Source: CAWHNT01 sp963830775 (GTDB taxonomy: Bacteria; Pseudomonadota; Alphaproteobacteria; Geminicoccales; Geminicoccaceae). Taken from it: a DNA stretch of 64,000 nt. A model generated the notes under the pieces. The model saw nothing but the letters and a program-made list of their open reading frames with translations. It searched no databases and was not told the origin of the DNA. Below are positions 55,499-63,276 of the stretch, piece by piece (positions within the stretch are counted from its first letter, which is position 1; every line of letters begins with the position of its first letter). The stretch spans positions 744,001 to 808,000 of the forward strand of contig CAWHNT010000047.1 of the NCBI GenBank assembly GCA_963830775.1, given 5' to 3'. Made by a program: the position numbers and the translations under genes.

Positions 55499-56639
55499 GT
55501 GACCTCGACGGTATCAGCTGGGAATAAGGTGAACAAGGTGGAGCTGGCGCCCGTGCCGATGCTCGATCTCGAGCGGCAGCACGGGCCGATCCGCGAGGCC
55601 CTGTGGGAGGCCATGGCCAGGGTCGTGGCCGGCGGCGGGTTCGTCGGCGGTCCGGAGGTCGAGGCGTTCGAGGCGGAGCTCGCGGCTTGGCATGGCGTGC
55701 CGCACTGTGTCGGCGTGGCGAACGGGACCGATGCGCTGGTGGTCGCACTCAAGGCGCTGGGCATCGGGCCCGGGGACGAGGTGGTCACGACGGCCGTCAG
55801 CTTCTTCGCCACGGCCGAGGCGATCAGCCTGGCGGGTGCGGTGCCGGTGTTCTGCGACGTCGATCCGCGCACGGCTCTGCTGGATACGGCGGGGCTGGAG
55901 GCCTGCATCACGCCGCGGACGCGGGCGGTCGTGCCGGTGCATCTCTATGGGCAGCCGGTGGACATGGACGCGGTGGCGGCCGTGGCGCGGCGGCATGGGC
56001 TGGCGGTGGTGGAGGACTGCGCGCAGGCGATCGGGGCCACGTGGCGGGGTCGGAAGGTCGGCACGTTCGGCGACCTGGCGGCGTTCAGCTTCTATCCGAG
56101 CAAGAACCTGGGGGCGTTCGGCGATGCCGGGGCGCTGCTGACGCGGGACGCGGCCCTGGCGGGGCGGTGTCGGCAGCTCGCCAACCATGGCGGCTTGCGG
56201 AAGTACGAGCACAGCGTCGTGGGGATGAACTCGCGGCTGGATGCGCTGCAGGCGGCGGTGCTGCGGGTGAAGCTGCAGCGGCTCGGAGGGGTGGAACCGG
56301 GAGCGGGAGGGGCTGGCGGCCGCCTACCGGGAGAGGCTGGCGGGGCTGCCTGTGGAGCTGCTCGATGTTCAGCCTGAGGCGGGGCACGTGCACCATCTGT
56401 TCGTAGTACGTGTGGCCGAGCGGGACAGGACCCTGGCCGGGCTTCGGCAGCGGGGCGTGATGGCGGACGTGCACTATCCGGAGGCGCTGCCGTTCGTGCC
56501 GGCTTATGCGGGGCTGGGGCATCCGGCGGAGGCGTTCCCGCACGCGCGGGCGCACGCGGCGAGCTGTCTGAGCCTGCCGCTGTTCCCGGGGATGCGCGTG
56601 GACGAGGTCGACCGCGTGGTGGCGGCGCTCGCGGCATGA
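55499..56639 (+). CDS. DegT/DnrJ/EryC1/StrS aminotransferase, frame break near 56288
   Basis: About 379 residues after removing one extra G from a GGGG run near 56288. Motifs are PMLDLERQHGPIREALWEA, GVANGTDALVVALK, VVEDCAQAIGA and the PLP lysine in FSFYPSKNLGAFGDAG (Lys202 from the GTG at 55499), then NSRLDALQAAVL. It aminates a keto sugar nucleotide. It is a paralogue of the gene at 26569. The start is uncertain: GTG 55499 leaves only 20 bp to the divergent gene, and GTG 55529 is an alternative. The next gene starts inside its stop (ATGA). Confidence 0.84.
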
Positions 56640-57370
56640 CGCCTTCGCTCAGTGTCGTCGTTCCCTGCTTCAACGAGGGGTCGATCATCGAGGCTACGGC
56701 CGAGAGGCTGCTGCGCGTGCTGCCGGGCCTGGCGGGCGAGTTCGAGGTCGTGTTCTGCAATGACGGCAGCACGGACGACACCTGGGAGAGGCTGAAGGCG
56801 CTGGCGGCACGGGATCCGCGGATCAGGGCCGAGGGGTACGCCGCCAACAAAGGCGCTGGGCATGCCTTCCGGACGGCGCTGGCAGCCGCATCGGGCCGGG
56901 TCGTCGTCCACATGGATGCGGATCTGGCGATGGACCCGGTGACGGCCGGCAGGGCCTGCATCGACGGGCTGGGAAGTGCCGACCTGGTGTTCTGCTCGCG
57001 TTATGCCGGGGTGCGGGCCGACTATCCGCTCTACCGCCGGCTGCCGAGCCTGGCCTACCGGCGGCTCTACCGGGGCCTGCTGGGCATCCCGGTCAACGAT
57101 GCGATGTCGGGCTTCTTCGGGCTGCGGCGGGAGGTGCTGGGCCGGATCGCACCGCTGCGGATGGACGGGTTCGAGGTCTATCTGGAGCTGCTGGTGAAGG
57201 CCCGGCAGGCGGGCCTGCGCATCCGTGAGGTGCCGGTCGAGTTCGTGCACCAGACGGGCTCGGGCGAGTTCTCGGTGCTCGCGGACGGGCCGAGGCAGCT
57301 CTTGAATACGTTAAGGGTGTGGCGGCGGTTCGTGCTGCACGGGGATAAGCCGGAGGAATTGCCGCCATGA
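56636..57370 (+). CDS. Family 2 glycosyltransferase (dolichol-phosphate mannosyltransferase type)
   Basis: 244 residues, soluble (no membrane helix). LSVVVPCFNEGSIIEATAERLL, VFCNDGSTDDTWERL, the metal site VVHMDADLAMDP and NDAMSGFFGLRREVL define the DPM1-like GT-A fold. It makes a lipid-phosphate sugar or adds a sugar to a lipid-linked acceptor. ATGA overlaps tie it to the aminotransferase before it and the kinase after it. Confidence 0.86.
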   Translation: MTPSLSVVVPCFNEGSIIEATAERLLRVLPGLAGEFEVVFCNDGSTDDTWERLKALAARDPRIRAEGYAANKGAGHAFRTALAAASGRVVVHMDADLAMDPVTAGRACIDGLGSADLVFCSRYAGVRADYPLYRRLPSLAYRRLYRGLLGIPVNDAMSGFFGLRREVLGRIAPLRMDGFEVYLELLVKARQAGLRIREVPVEFVHQTGSGEFSVLADGPRQLLNTLRVWRRFVLHGDKPEELPP

Positions 57371-58308
57371 GACCGATCGTGACCCTCACGATCAACCCGA
57401 CGATCGACGCCTTCTGCCGGACCGACAGGGTGATCCCGGTGCGGAAGGTCAGGACGCACGGCGAGCACTACGTGCCGGGCGGTGGCGGCCTCAACGCCTC
57501 GCGGATGATCCGCGAGCTGGGTGGCGCCACGGTCGCGTTCTACATGGCCGGCGGCCTGACCGGCCAGGCACTGGAAGGCATGGTGGAGCGGACCGGGCTC
57601 GCCGCCGTGCGGATTCCGATGACCGGCCTGACCCGGGTCAGCCACGTCGTGCTCGAGGAGAGCACCGGGCAGGAATACCGCTTCACGCCCGAGGGACCGG
57701 AGGTCGACGAGGCCGAGTGGCGGCACTGCCTGGAGGTGCTGGCGGTGGTCGACGCACCCTATGTCGTCGCCAGCGGCAGCCTCGCCCCCGGAATCCCGGC
57801 GGATTTCTATGCGCAGGTGGCGCGGCTGGTGAAGGAGCGCGGTGGGCGGATGGTCGTCGACAGCTCGGGCCCGCCCTTGCGGGAGGCGCTGGCCGAGGGC
57901 GTCCATCTGATCAAGCCCAGCCGAGGCGAGCTGGAGAAGCTGCTCGGCCGGACGGCAGCCAGCGTGGCGGAGGCCGAAGCGCTGGCGCTGGAGGTCGTGG
58001 CGAGCGGGCGGGCGGAGATCGTGGCGCTCACCCTCGGGGCCGAAGGTGCTGTCCTCGCCACGCGTGACGGCACGATTCGGCTCGCCTCGCCGAAGGTGGA
58101 GACCCGCAGTGCCGTCGGTGCCGGCGATGCGTTCCTGGGCGCCATGATGTACGCCATGGCCTCGGGCCAGACGCTGCCGCAGGCGTTCGCGCTGGGGGTC
58201 GCCGCAGGTGCCGCCACCGCCGCCGCATCCGGCACGGCGCTGGCGACCCGGGCGCAGATCGAGGGCCTGCTGCCGGAGGTCACGGCGCAGCTGGCGGGGG
58301 GTTCGTAA
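57367..58308 (+). CDS. PfkB-family sugar kinase (6-phosphofructokinase II-like)
   Basis: 313 residues. The PfkB fold is visible from TLTINPTIDAFCRTDRV and GGGGLNASRMIRELGG through the ATP-site end SAVGAGDAFLGAMM with catalytic Asp, and KPSRGELEKLLG. These proteins phosphorylate fructose-6-P, fructose-1-P or tagatose-6-P. Coupling by ATGA to a glycosyltransferase is unusual for a central-metabolism kinase and suggests it prepares a sugar phosphate for the glycan pathway. It ends 9 bp before the HepT-like remnant on the other strand. Confidence 0.85.
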   Translation: MRPIVTLTINPTIDAFCRTDRVIPVRKVRTHGEHYVPGGGGLNASRMIRELGGATVAFYMAGGLTGQALEGMVERTGLAAVRIPMTGLTRVSHVVLEESTGQEYRFTPEGPEVDEAEWRHCLEVLAVVDAPYVVASGSLAPGIPADFYAQVARLVKERGGRMVVDSSGPPLREALAEGVHLIKPSRGELEKLLGRTAASVAEAEALALEVVASGRAEIVALTLGAEGAVLATRDGTIRLASPKVETRSAVGAGDAFLGAMMYAMASGQTLPQAFALGVAAGAATAAASGTALATRAQIEGLLPEVTAQLAGGS

Positions 58309-58316
58309 CGGCCGGG

Positions 58317-58614
58317 CTAGTCTTTGAGCAACGCTGCTTCGAAGGTGCGCAGGTCGCGCTCGAAGAGCGGGAGGACCGCGCGCATTGCCGTCAGGTTGCG
58401 ATCGATGCTCTCCTCGTCGAGGTCGAGCGCATAGTTGTTGCGGGCCACGTGCCTGAAGCGGCGAAGCTGATCGAGGAGGAGCGAAGGTTTCCTCGGAGAG
58501 GACTTGAGGGCGGCAGCATGCTCGTCTCGAGGGCCTTGGCCTTGTCAAGCAGCCGCCTATCATGGTGCGAAGCTCGTCAGCACGGCGCCACGGCCTCCAG
58601 TCCTCGAGCGCCAT
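58317..58614 (-). pseudogene. Remnant of HEPN/HepT-like protein
   Basis: The last 60 codons read LLLDQLRRFRHVARNNYALDL and continue to FEAALLKD. This resembles the C-terminal helices of HepT-like HEPN proteins (RNase toxins of HEPN/MNT systems), where an FRH..RH.Y-type motif is usual; here the second His position is Asn, so the active site may be lost. Upstream pieces (LEDWRPWRRADELRTMI, LLDKAKALETSML, VLSEETFAPP) lie in different frames, so at least two indels break it. No nucleotidyltransferase antitoxin gene is found beside it. It may be a decayed toxin, or an intact gene hit by several sequence errors. Confidence 0.4.
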
Positions 58615-58700
58615 GATCGCTCGTGGCAAGGCTTCGGCCCGCCTTTCGGCGGCGCGTCTGGCTGCGAGACGCTCGGGCTTTAGGCATTCCGGTCGTCCGA

Positions 58701-59603
58701 TCAACGCAGCGAGCCTACCCCAGCCGGCCGCCGCATCGCCAGGGCCACGCCGGCGGCGGCGATGGCCATGCCCAGGATCTGGAGCGGGGTGAGGCGCTCG
58801 CCCAGGACGAGCCAGGCGATCAGGGCGGCACCTGGGGGTACGAGGAAGAAGAGGGAGGTGACGCGGGAGGCCTGGCCGCGGCGGATCATCAGCGTGAGGA
58901 GGCTGATGGCGACGACGGAGTTCATCACCACGAGGTAGGCCAGGGAAAGGGCGAAGGTGGCGCTCCAGGTGACGTGGCCGGTCTCGGTGGCGAGGGCCAG
59001 GGGCGTGACGGCGAGGGTCGCCAGGGCGTACTGGACGAAGCCGCCGGACCAGAGGTCGATCTGGGTGCCATAGCGCTTCTGGTAGAGGGTGCCGCCGGTG
59101 ATGGCGGCCAGGGCCAGGAAGCCCCAGAGGATGCCGGCGGTCTCGCCCGGGCCGGAGGCGAGGCGGCCGGCGAGGACGAGGGCCACGCCGATGATCCCGA
59201 GCAGGAAGCCCAGCCACTGGCGGCGGCCCACCTCTTCGCCCAGGAAGGGGCCGGCGACGCAGGCGGTGACGAGGGGCTGGAGGGCCAGGATCAGGGCCAG
59301 GGCACCGGCGCCGATGCCGGCGGCGAAGGCCTGGTAGGTGGTGCCGAAATAGACCGCCTGCATGGAGAGGCCGATCACCGCCAGATGCAGCAGCTCGCGG
59401 CGGCGGCGCGGCCAGGGCCGGCGCAGGACGAGGGCCAGCCCCAGCATGATGGCGGTGACGAGGGCGAAGCGCAGGGCCAGGAAGGTGAGGGGCTCGGCAC
59501 CGGCGAGCCCGCCCTTGGCCGCCACGAAGCCGGAGCTCCAGAAGAGGACGAAGAGGGCCGGGTGCCGCGGCGGCGACGCGGTCGCCCGTGGCGCGGCGCT
59601 CAG
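58701..59603 (-). CDS. EamA-family (DMT superfamily) exporter
   Basis: About 300 residues with ten membrane helices in two EamA repeats (LFVLFWSSGFVAAKGGLAG opens the first; ILWGFLALAAITGGTLYQKRYG is in the second, ending SRVTSLFFLVPPGAALIAWLVLGE). RhtA-like proteins export amino acids or metabolites. No ATG, GTG or TTG is in frame near the expected N-terminus; a CTG at 59603 overlapping the thiL stop is the best position, or an indel hides the start. It is the last gene of the rib-nusB-thiL run. Confidence 0.78.
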   Translation of the reverse strand: MSAAPRATASPPRHPALFVLFWSSGFVAAKGGLAGAEPLTFLALRFALVTAIMLGLALVLRRPWPRRRRELLHLAVIGLSMQAVYFGTTYQAFAAGIGAGALALILALQPLVTACVAGPFLGEEVGRRQWLGFLLGIIGVALVLAGRLASGPGETAGILWGFLALAAITGGTLYQKRYGTQIDLWSGGFVQYALATLAVTPLALATETGHVTWSATFALSLAYLVVMNSVVAISLLTLMIRRGQASRVTSLFFLVPPGAALIAWLVLGERLTPLQILGMAIAAAGVALAMRRPAGVGSLR

Positions 59604-60568
59604 AAATGGCGCCAGCCGAGCTTGGAGAGCTCGATCGGGGCACCGGCCCGGTCCAGGACGCGCACACCGGCGCCGCCTTCGATCCGGCCGATGCGGGTCA
59701 GAGGCAGGCGGAGGCTGCGGGCGAGGTCCTCGAGGCGGGGTGCCGCCGTGGGCGGGGCGGTGAACAGGAGCTCGTAGTCGTCGCCGCCGGTGAGTGCTGC
59801 CTCGCGGGCACCCGGGCAGCCACGCACGGCATCGGAGAGCGGCAGGCGCTCGATCTCGATCACGGCGGCTACACGGGAGGTCGCGGCGATGTGGCCGAGG
59901 TCGGCGGCGAGGCCGTCGGAGACATCCATCGCGGCGGTGGCCAGGCCCAGGAGGGCGCGGCCCAGCTCCAGCCGGGGCTGGGGCGTGCGGTAGCGGTCGC
60001 TGAGCTGGAGGGCCTCGTCCTCCGGCAGGGCCAGGCCGCGGAGCACGCGCAGGCCCATCGCGGCATCGCCCAGCGTGCCGGAGACCCAGACCTCGTCGCC
60101 GGGCCGGGCACCCGAGCGGCGGAGTGCCTGGCCTTCGGGGACGGTGCCCAGGATGGTGAGGGTGAGCGTGAGCGGGCCGGGGGTGGAGACGGTGTCGCCG
60201 CCCAGGAGGTGGAGGCCGAACCGCTTCTGATCGGTCGCGAGGCCGCTGGCGAACCGCCGCAGCCAGGCGTCGGTGAGGCCGGGAGGGCGGGCGAGGACGG
60301 TGAGGTAGCCGAGCGGCGTGGCGCCCATGGCGGCGAGGTCGGAGAGGTTCACGCGCAGGAGCTTGCCGGCGATCAGCTCGGGCGGGTCGTCCTCGAGGAA
60401 GTGGACGCCGGCGACGATGCCGTCCTTGGCGATGACCAGCTCGGATCCCTGCGGGACACGGACCAGGGCGGCGTCGTCGGTGAGGCCGAGGGCACCGGGA
60501 TAGCCGGCCGCCAGGGGCTTCAGCAGCCGGTCGATCAGCTCGAACTCGCCCAGCCTTCCCGGCGCCAT
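59600..60568 (-). CDS. thiL: Thiamine-monophosphate kinase
   Basis: 322 residues. GEFELIDRLLKPLA, LTDDAALV, LVIAKDGIVAGVHFL and LLRVNLSDLAAMGATPLGYLTV are the AIR-synthase-like N-domain, then LLGGDTVSTPG and DVSDGLAADLGHIA (metal and ATP binding) and TGGDDYELLFT. It makes thiamine diphosphate from thiamine phosphate. It starts 2 bp after nusB stops, the usual alphaproteobacterial order. Confidence 0.95.
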   Translation of the reverse strand: MAPGRLGEFELIDRLLKPLAAGYPGALGLTDDAALVRVPQGSELVIAKDGIVAGVHFLEDDPPELIAGKLLRVNLSDLAAMGATPLGYLTVLARPPGLTDAWLRRFASGLATDQKRFGLHLLGGDTVSTPGPLTLTLTILGTVPEGQALRRSGARPGDEVWVSGTLGDAAMGLRVLRGLALPEDEALQLSDRYRTPQPRLELGRALLGLATAAMDVSDGLAADLGHIAATSRVAAVIEIERLPLSDAVRGCPGAREAALTGGDDYELLFTAPPTAAPRLEDLARSLRLPLTRIGRIEGGAGVRVLDRAGAPIELSKLGWRHF

Positions 60569-60570
60569 GC

Positions 60571-61059
60571 TCAAAGGGCGGCCTCGGGCGGGCGCAGGCG
60601 GGGGCCCAGCTTGTCGAGGACGGCGTTGATGAAGCCGGGCTCGGTGTCGGCGAAGAAGAGGTGGGCGAGCTCGACATACTCGTTGATGACGGCGCGGACG
60701 GGGACGTCGGTGCGCTCCGCCAGCTCGAAGGCACCGGCACGCAGCGTGGCGCGGACGAGATAGCCGCAGCGGGCGAGCGTCCAGCCGGAGGCGAGGCAGC
60801 GCTCGATCTCGCCGTCCAGCCGCTCGCGCGCGGCCCAGGTGCCGGCGACCACCAGCTCGAACCACTGGCGGTCGACGGAGGGCGAGGGCGTGCCGGCGTC
60901 GATCGGCTCCAGGAGCTGGGCCAGGCGGTGCTCGCCGAACTCGGCCACCACGCGCTCCGGCCGCTCGCCGGTCACCTCGACCTGGTAGAGGGCCTGGACC
61001 GCGGCGAGGCGGGCAGCACGGCGCTTGTTGAGGATCGGCTTCGGGCGCGGGTCGCTCAT
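60571..61059 (-). CDS. nusB: Transcription antitermination factor NusB
   Basis: 162 residues. KRRAARLAAVQALYQVEVTG opens the all-helical NusB fold; TDVPVRAVINEYVELAHLF and GFINAVLDKLGP close it. With NusE it binds boxA RNA for rRNA antitermination. Its ATG overlaps the ribH stop (ATGA), so it is translated with the riboflavin genes. Confidence 0.95.
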   Translation of the reverse strand: MSDPRPKPILNKRRAARLAAVQALYQVEVTGERPERVVAEFGEHRLAQLLEPIDAGTPSPSVDRQWFELVVAGTWAARERLDGEIERCLASGWTLARCGYLVRATLRAGAFELAERTDVPVRAVINEYVELAHLFFADTEPGFINAVLDKLGPRLRPPEAAL

Positions 61060-61530
61060 GCGGCACTCGCGAAGCGGCGCCGCAGGGCCAGGAGGAGGAG
61101 GGCGGCTCGGGCGGCACCGCCGCCTTTGTCCTGCTGGCGCGGGTCGGCGCGGACCAGGGCCTGCTGCTCGTTCTCGACGGTGAGGATGCCGTTGCCGATC
61201 GGGGCACCCTGGGTGAGGCCCAGATCCATGATGCCGCGGCAGCTCTCGCCGGCGACGAGGTCGTAATGGCTGGTCTCGCCGCGGATCACGCAGCCAAGGG
61301 CGACATAGGCGTCGAAGTGGCCGGACCTGTGGGCGATCGCGATGGCGGGCGGGATCTCGAGGGCTCCCGGCACGACGACGTGCTCGATCTCCACCCCGGC
61401 CTCGGCCAGCACCGCCTGCGGCACCGGCCAGGAGCATCTCGTTGATCGCGGGGTAGAAGCGCGCCTCGACGATCAGAACCCGTGCGCCTGGCAGGCGCGG
61501 GATCTCGGCACCTTCGCCGGCACCGGCCAT
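61056..61530 (-). CDS. ribH: 6,7-dimethyl-8-ribityllumazine synthase, frame break near 61427
   Basis: 157 residues after removing one extra G near 61427. RVLIVEARFYPAINEMLL is the substrate-binding start, then HVVVPGALEIPPAIAIA, YVALGCVIRGETSHYDLV and GILTVENEQQAL. It joins the butanone-phosphate product of RibBX to the pyrimidine intermediate. The start ATG overlaps the ribBX stop by one base (TGATG). All catalytic segments are present, so the break is likely a sequence error in an essential gene. Confidence 0.92.
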
Positions 61531-62681
61531 CAGCGGTCTCCCGGCATGATGATCGGCCGCGTCTCGACGACGCTGAGACCGTAGCCTTCGAGGCCGACGA
61601 TGGTGCGGCCGGTGTTCGACAGGAGGACCATGCTCTTCACGCCGAGGTCGGAGAGGATCTGGGCGCCGATGCCGTAGACGCGCAGATCGCGCGGCTTATC
61701 GGGTTGATGGCCGAGGCTGATCCTGATCCGCTGCGAGATGCCGTCGGGGGCGGGCTCGCGCAGGATCACGATGACGCCGCGGCCGGCGGCACCGATCAGC
61801 TCCATCGCCCGGTGCAGCTGGTCGCCACGGCCGCTCTCGCCTTCGCCCAGGAGGTCCTCCAGCATGTTCACGGCATGGACGCGCACGAGCACGGGCTCGG
61901 GCGTGGTGACGTCGCCCTTGACGAGGGCCACGTGCTCGACCCCGTCAAGCACGTTGACATAGACCTGGAGCCGGAAGTCGCCGCCGAACCGGCTGTGGAA
62001 GTCGGTGGCGATCTCGCGCTCGACCAGCCGGTCGTTGGTGAGGCGGTAGGCGATCAGGTCGGCGATGGTGCCGACCTTGAGCCCGTGCCGCTGGGCGAAG
62101 GCCACGAGGTCCGGCAGCCGGGCCATCGTGCCGTCGTCGTTCATGATCTCGCAGATCACGCCGGACGGGTTGAGGCCGGCGAGACGCGAGATCTCGACTG
62201 CGGCTTCGGTGTGGCCGGCACGGACGAGCACGCCGCCGTCGCGGGCCATGAGGGGGAAGATGTGGCCGGGGGTCACGACGTCGCTGCGGCCAAGAGATGG
62301 GTCGATGGCAACGGCAATGGTGCGGGCGCGGTCGGCGGCGGAGATGCCGGTGGTGACCCCCTCGCGGGCCTCGATCGAGTGGGTGAAGGCAGTGCTGAGG
62401 CGGCTCTCGTCGCCTTGGGCCATCAGCGGCAGGCCGAGCTCCGCGCAGCGCTTGCTGGTCAGGGCCAGGCAGATCAGGCCGCGGCCGTGCTTGGCCATGA
62501 AGTTGACGGCAGCGGCGTCGCAGAACTGGGCCGGGATGACGAGGTCGCCCTCGTTCTCGCGGTCCTCGTCGTCGACCAGCACGAACATGCGGCCGGCGCG
62601 GGCGTCCTCGACCAGCTCGTCGGTCGTGGAGAGATAGGCCACGTCCTCTGGCGCCAACCGGCGAAAGGCACTGACGCTCAA
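61530..62681 (-). CDS. ribBX: 3,4-dihydroxy-2-butanone-4-phosphate synthase with degenerate GCH II-like domain (RibBX type)
   Basis: 383 residues. The N-terminal half is a full RibB: FVLVDDEDRENEGDLVIPA, FTHSIEAREGVTTGISAADRA and RAGHTEAAVE. The C-terminal half has the length of GTP cyclohydrolase II (RibA), but the zinc-binding Cys motif of active RibA (usually within ..ECLTGD..CDCG) is replaced by VRVHAVNMLEDLLGEG, with no Cys. This is the RibBX arrangement known in proteobacteria, where the C-domain lacks RibA activity, so a separate ribA must exist elsewhere. The start is TTG at 62681, overlapping the ribE stop (TTGA). Confidence 0.9.
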   Translation of the reverse strand: MSVSAFRRLAPEDVAYLSTTDELVEDARAGRMFVLVDDEDRENEGDLVIPAQFCDAAAVNFMAKHGRGLICLALTSKRCAELGLPLMAQGDESRLSTAFTHSIEAREGVTTGISAADRARTIAVAIDPSLGRSDVVTPGHIFPLMARDGGVLVRAGHTEAAVEISRLAGLNPSGVICEIMNDDGTMARLPDLVAFAQRHGLKVGTIADLIAYRLTNDRLVEREIATDFHSRFGGDFRLQVYVNVLDGVEHVALVKGDVTTPEPVLVRVHAVNMLEDLLGEGESGRGDQLHRAMELIGAAGRGVIVILREPAPDGISQRIRISLGHQPDKPRDLRVYGIGAQILSDLGVKSMVLLSNTGRTIVGLEGYGLSVVETRPIIMPGDR

Positions 62682-63274
62682 GGCTGGGCTCCGAACGCGA
62701 GGCGGCGGGCGACGTAGCGGGCCAGCATGTCGGCCTCGAGATTGACGGGGTCGCCCGGCTGCCGGTCCTTCAGGGTGGTGTGCTCCAGCGTGTGCGGGAT
62801 GATCATGCAGGCGAAGCGCTCCCTTTCGGCCTCGTTCACGGTGAGCGAGATGCCGTCGACGGCGATGGAGCCCTTGACCGCCACGAGCGGTGCCAGGGAT
62901 TCGGGCATCGAGATTTCCAGCCGCCAGCTCTCGCCCACCGGCTCGAAGGCGGCGATGGTGCCGACGGCGTCCGCGTGGCCGAAGACGAGATGGCCGCCCA
63001 GCTCGTCGCCCAGACGGAGCGAGCGCTCCAGGTTGATGCGCGTGCCCTCGGTCCAGCTGCCGAGCGTGGTGCGGGCCAGCGTCTCGGGCGAGGCCTGGAC
63101 GCGGAAGCGGCCCGGCTCCTTCTCGACCACGGTGAGGCAGACGCCCGAATGCGCCACCGAGGCGCCGAGCGCGATCTCCTCGAGCGGCAGGTCGCTGGCT
63201 ACGACGAGGTCGCGAAGCGCGCCGTCGCGCACACTCTCGACCCTGCCGATATGGGTGATGATCCCGGTGAACAA
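62678..63274 (-). CDS. ribE: Riboflavin synthase, alpha chain
   Basis: 198 residues with the two homologous lumazine-binding barrels: MFTGIITHIGRV and VAHSGVCLTVVEKE in the first, and LGDELGGHLVFGHADAVGTI with KGSIAVDGISLTVNE in the second. It dismutates two lumazines to riboflavin. The start is TTG at 63274, 2 bp after the ribD stop; MFTGII is the family's invariant opening, which fixes the start. Confidence 0.95.
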   Translation of the reverse strand: MFTGIITHIGRVESVRDGALRDLVVASDLPLEEIALGASVAHSGVCLTVVEKEPGRFRVQASPETLARTTLGSWTEGTRINLERSLRLGDELGGHLVFGHADAVGTIAAFEPVGESWRLEISMPESLAPLVAVKGSIAVDGISLTVNEAERERFACMIIPHTLEHTTLKDRQPGDPVNLEADMLARYVARRLAFGAQP

Positions 63275-63276
63275 GC

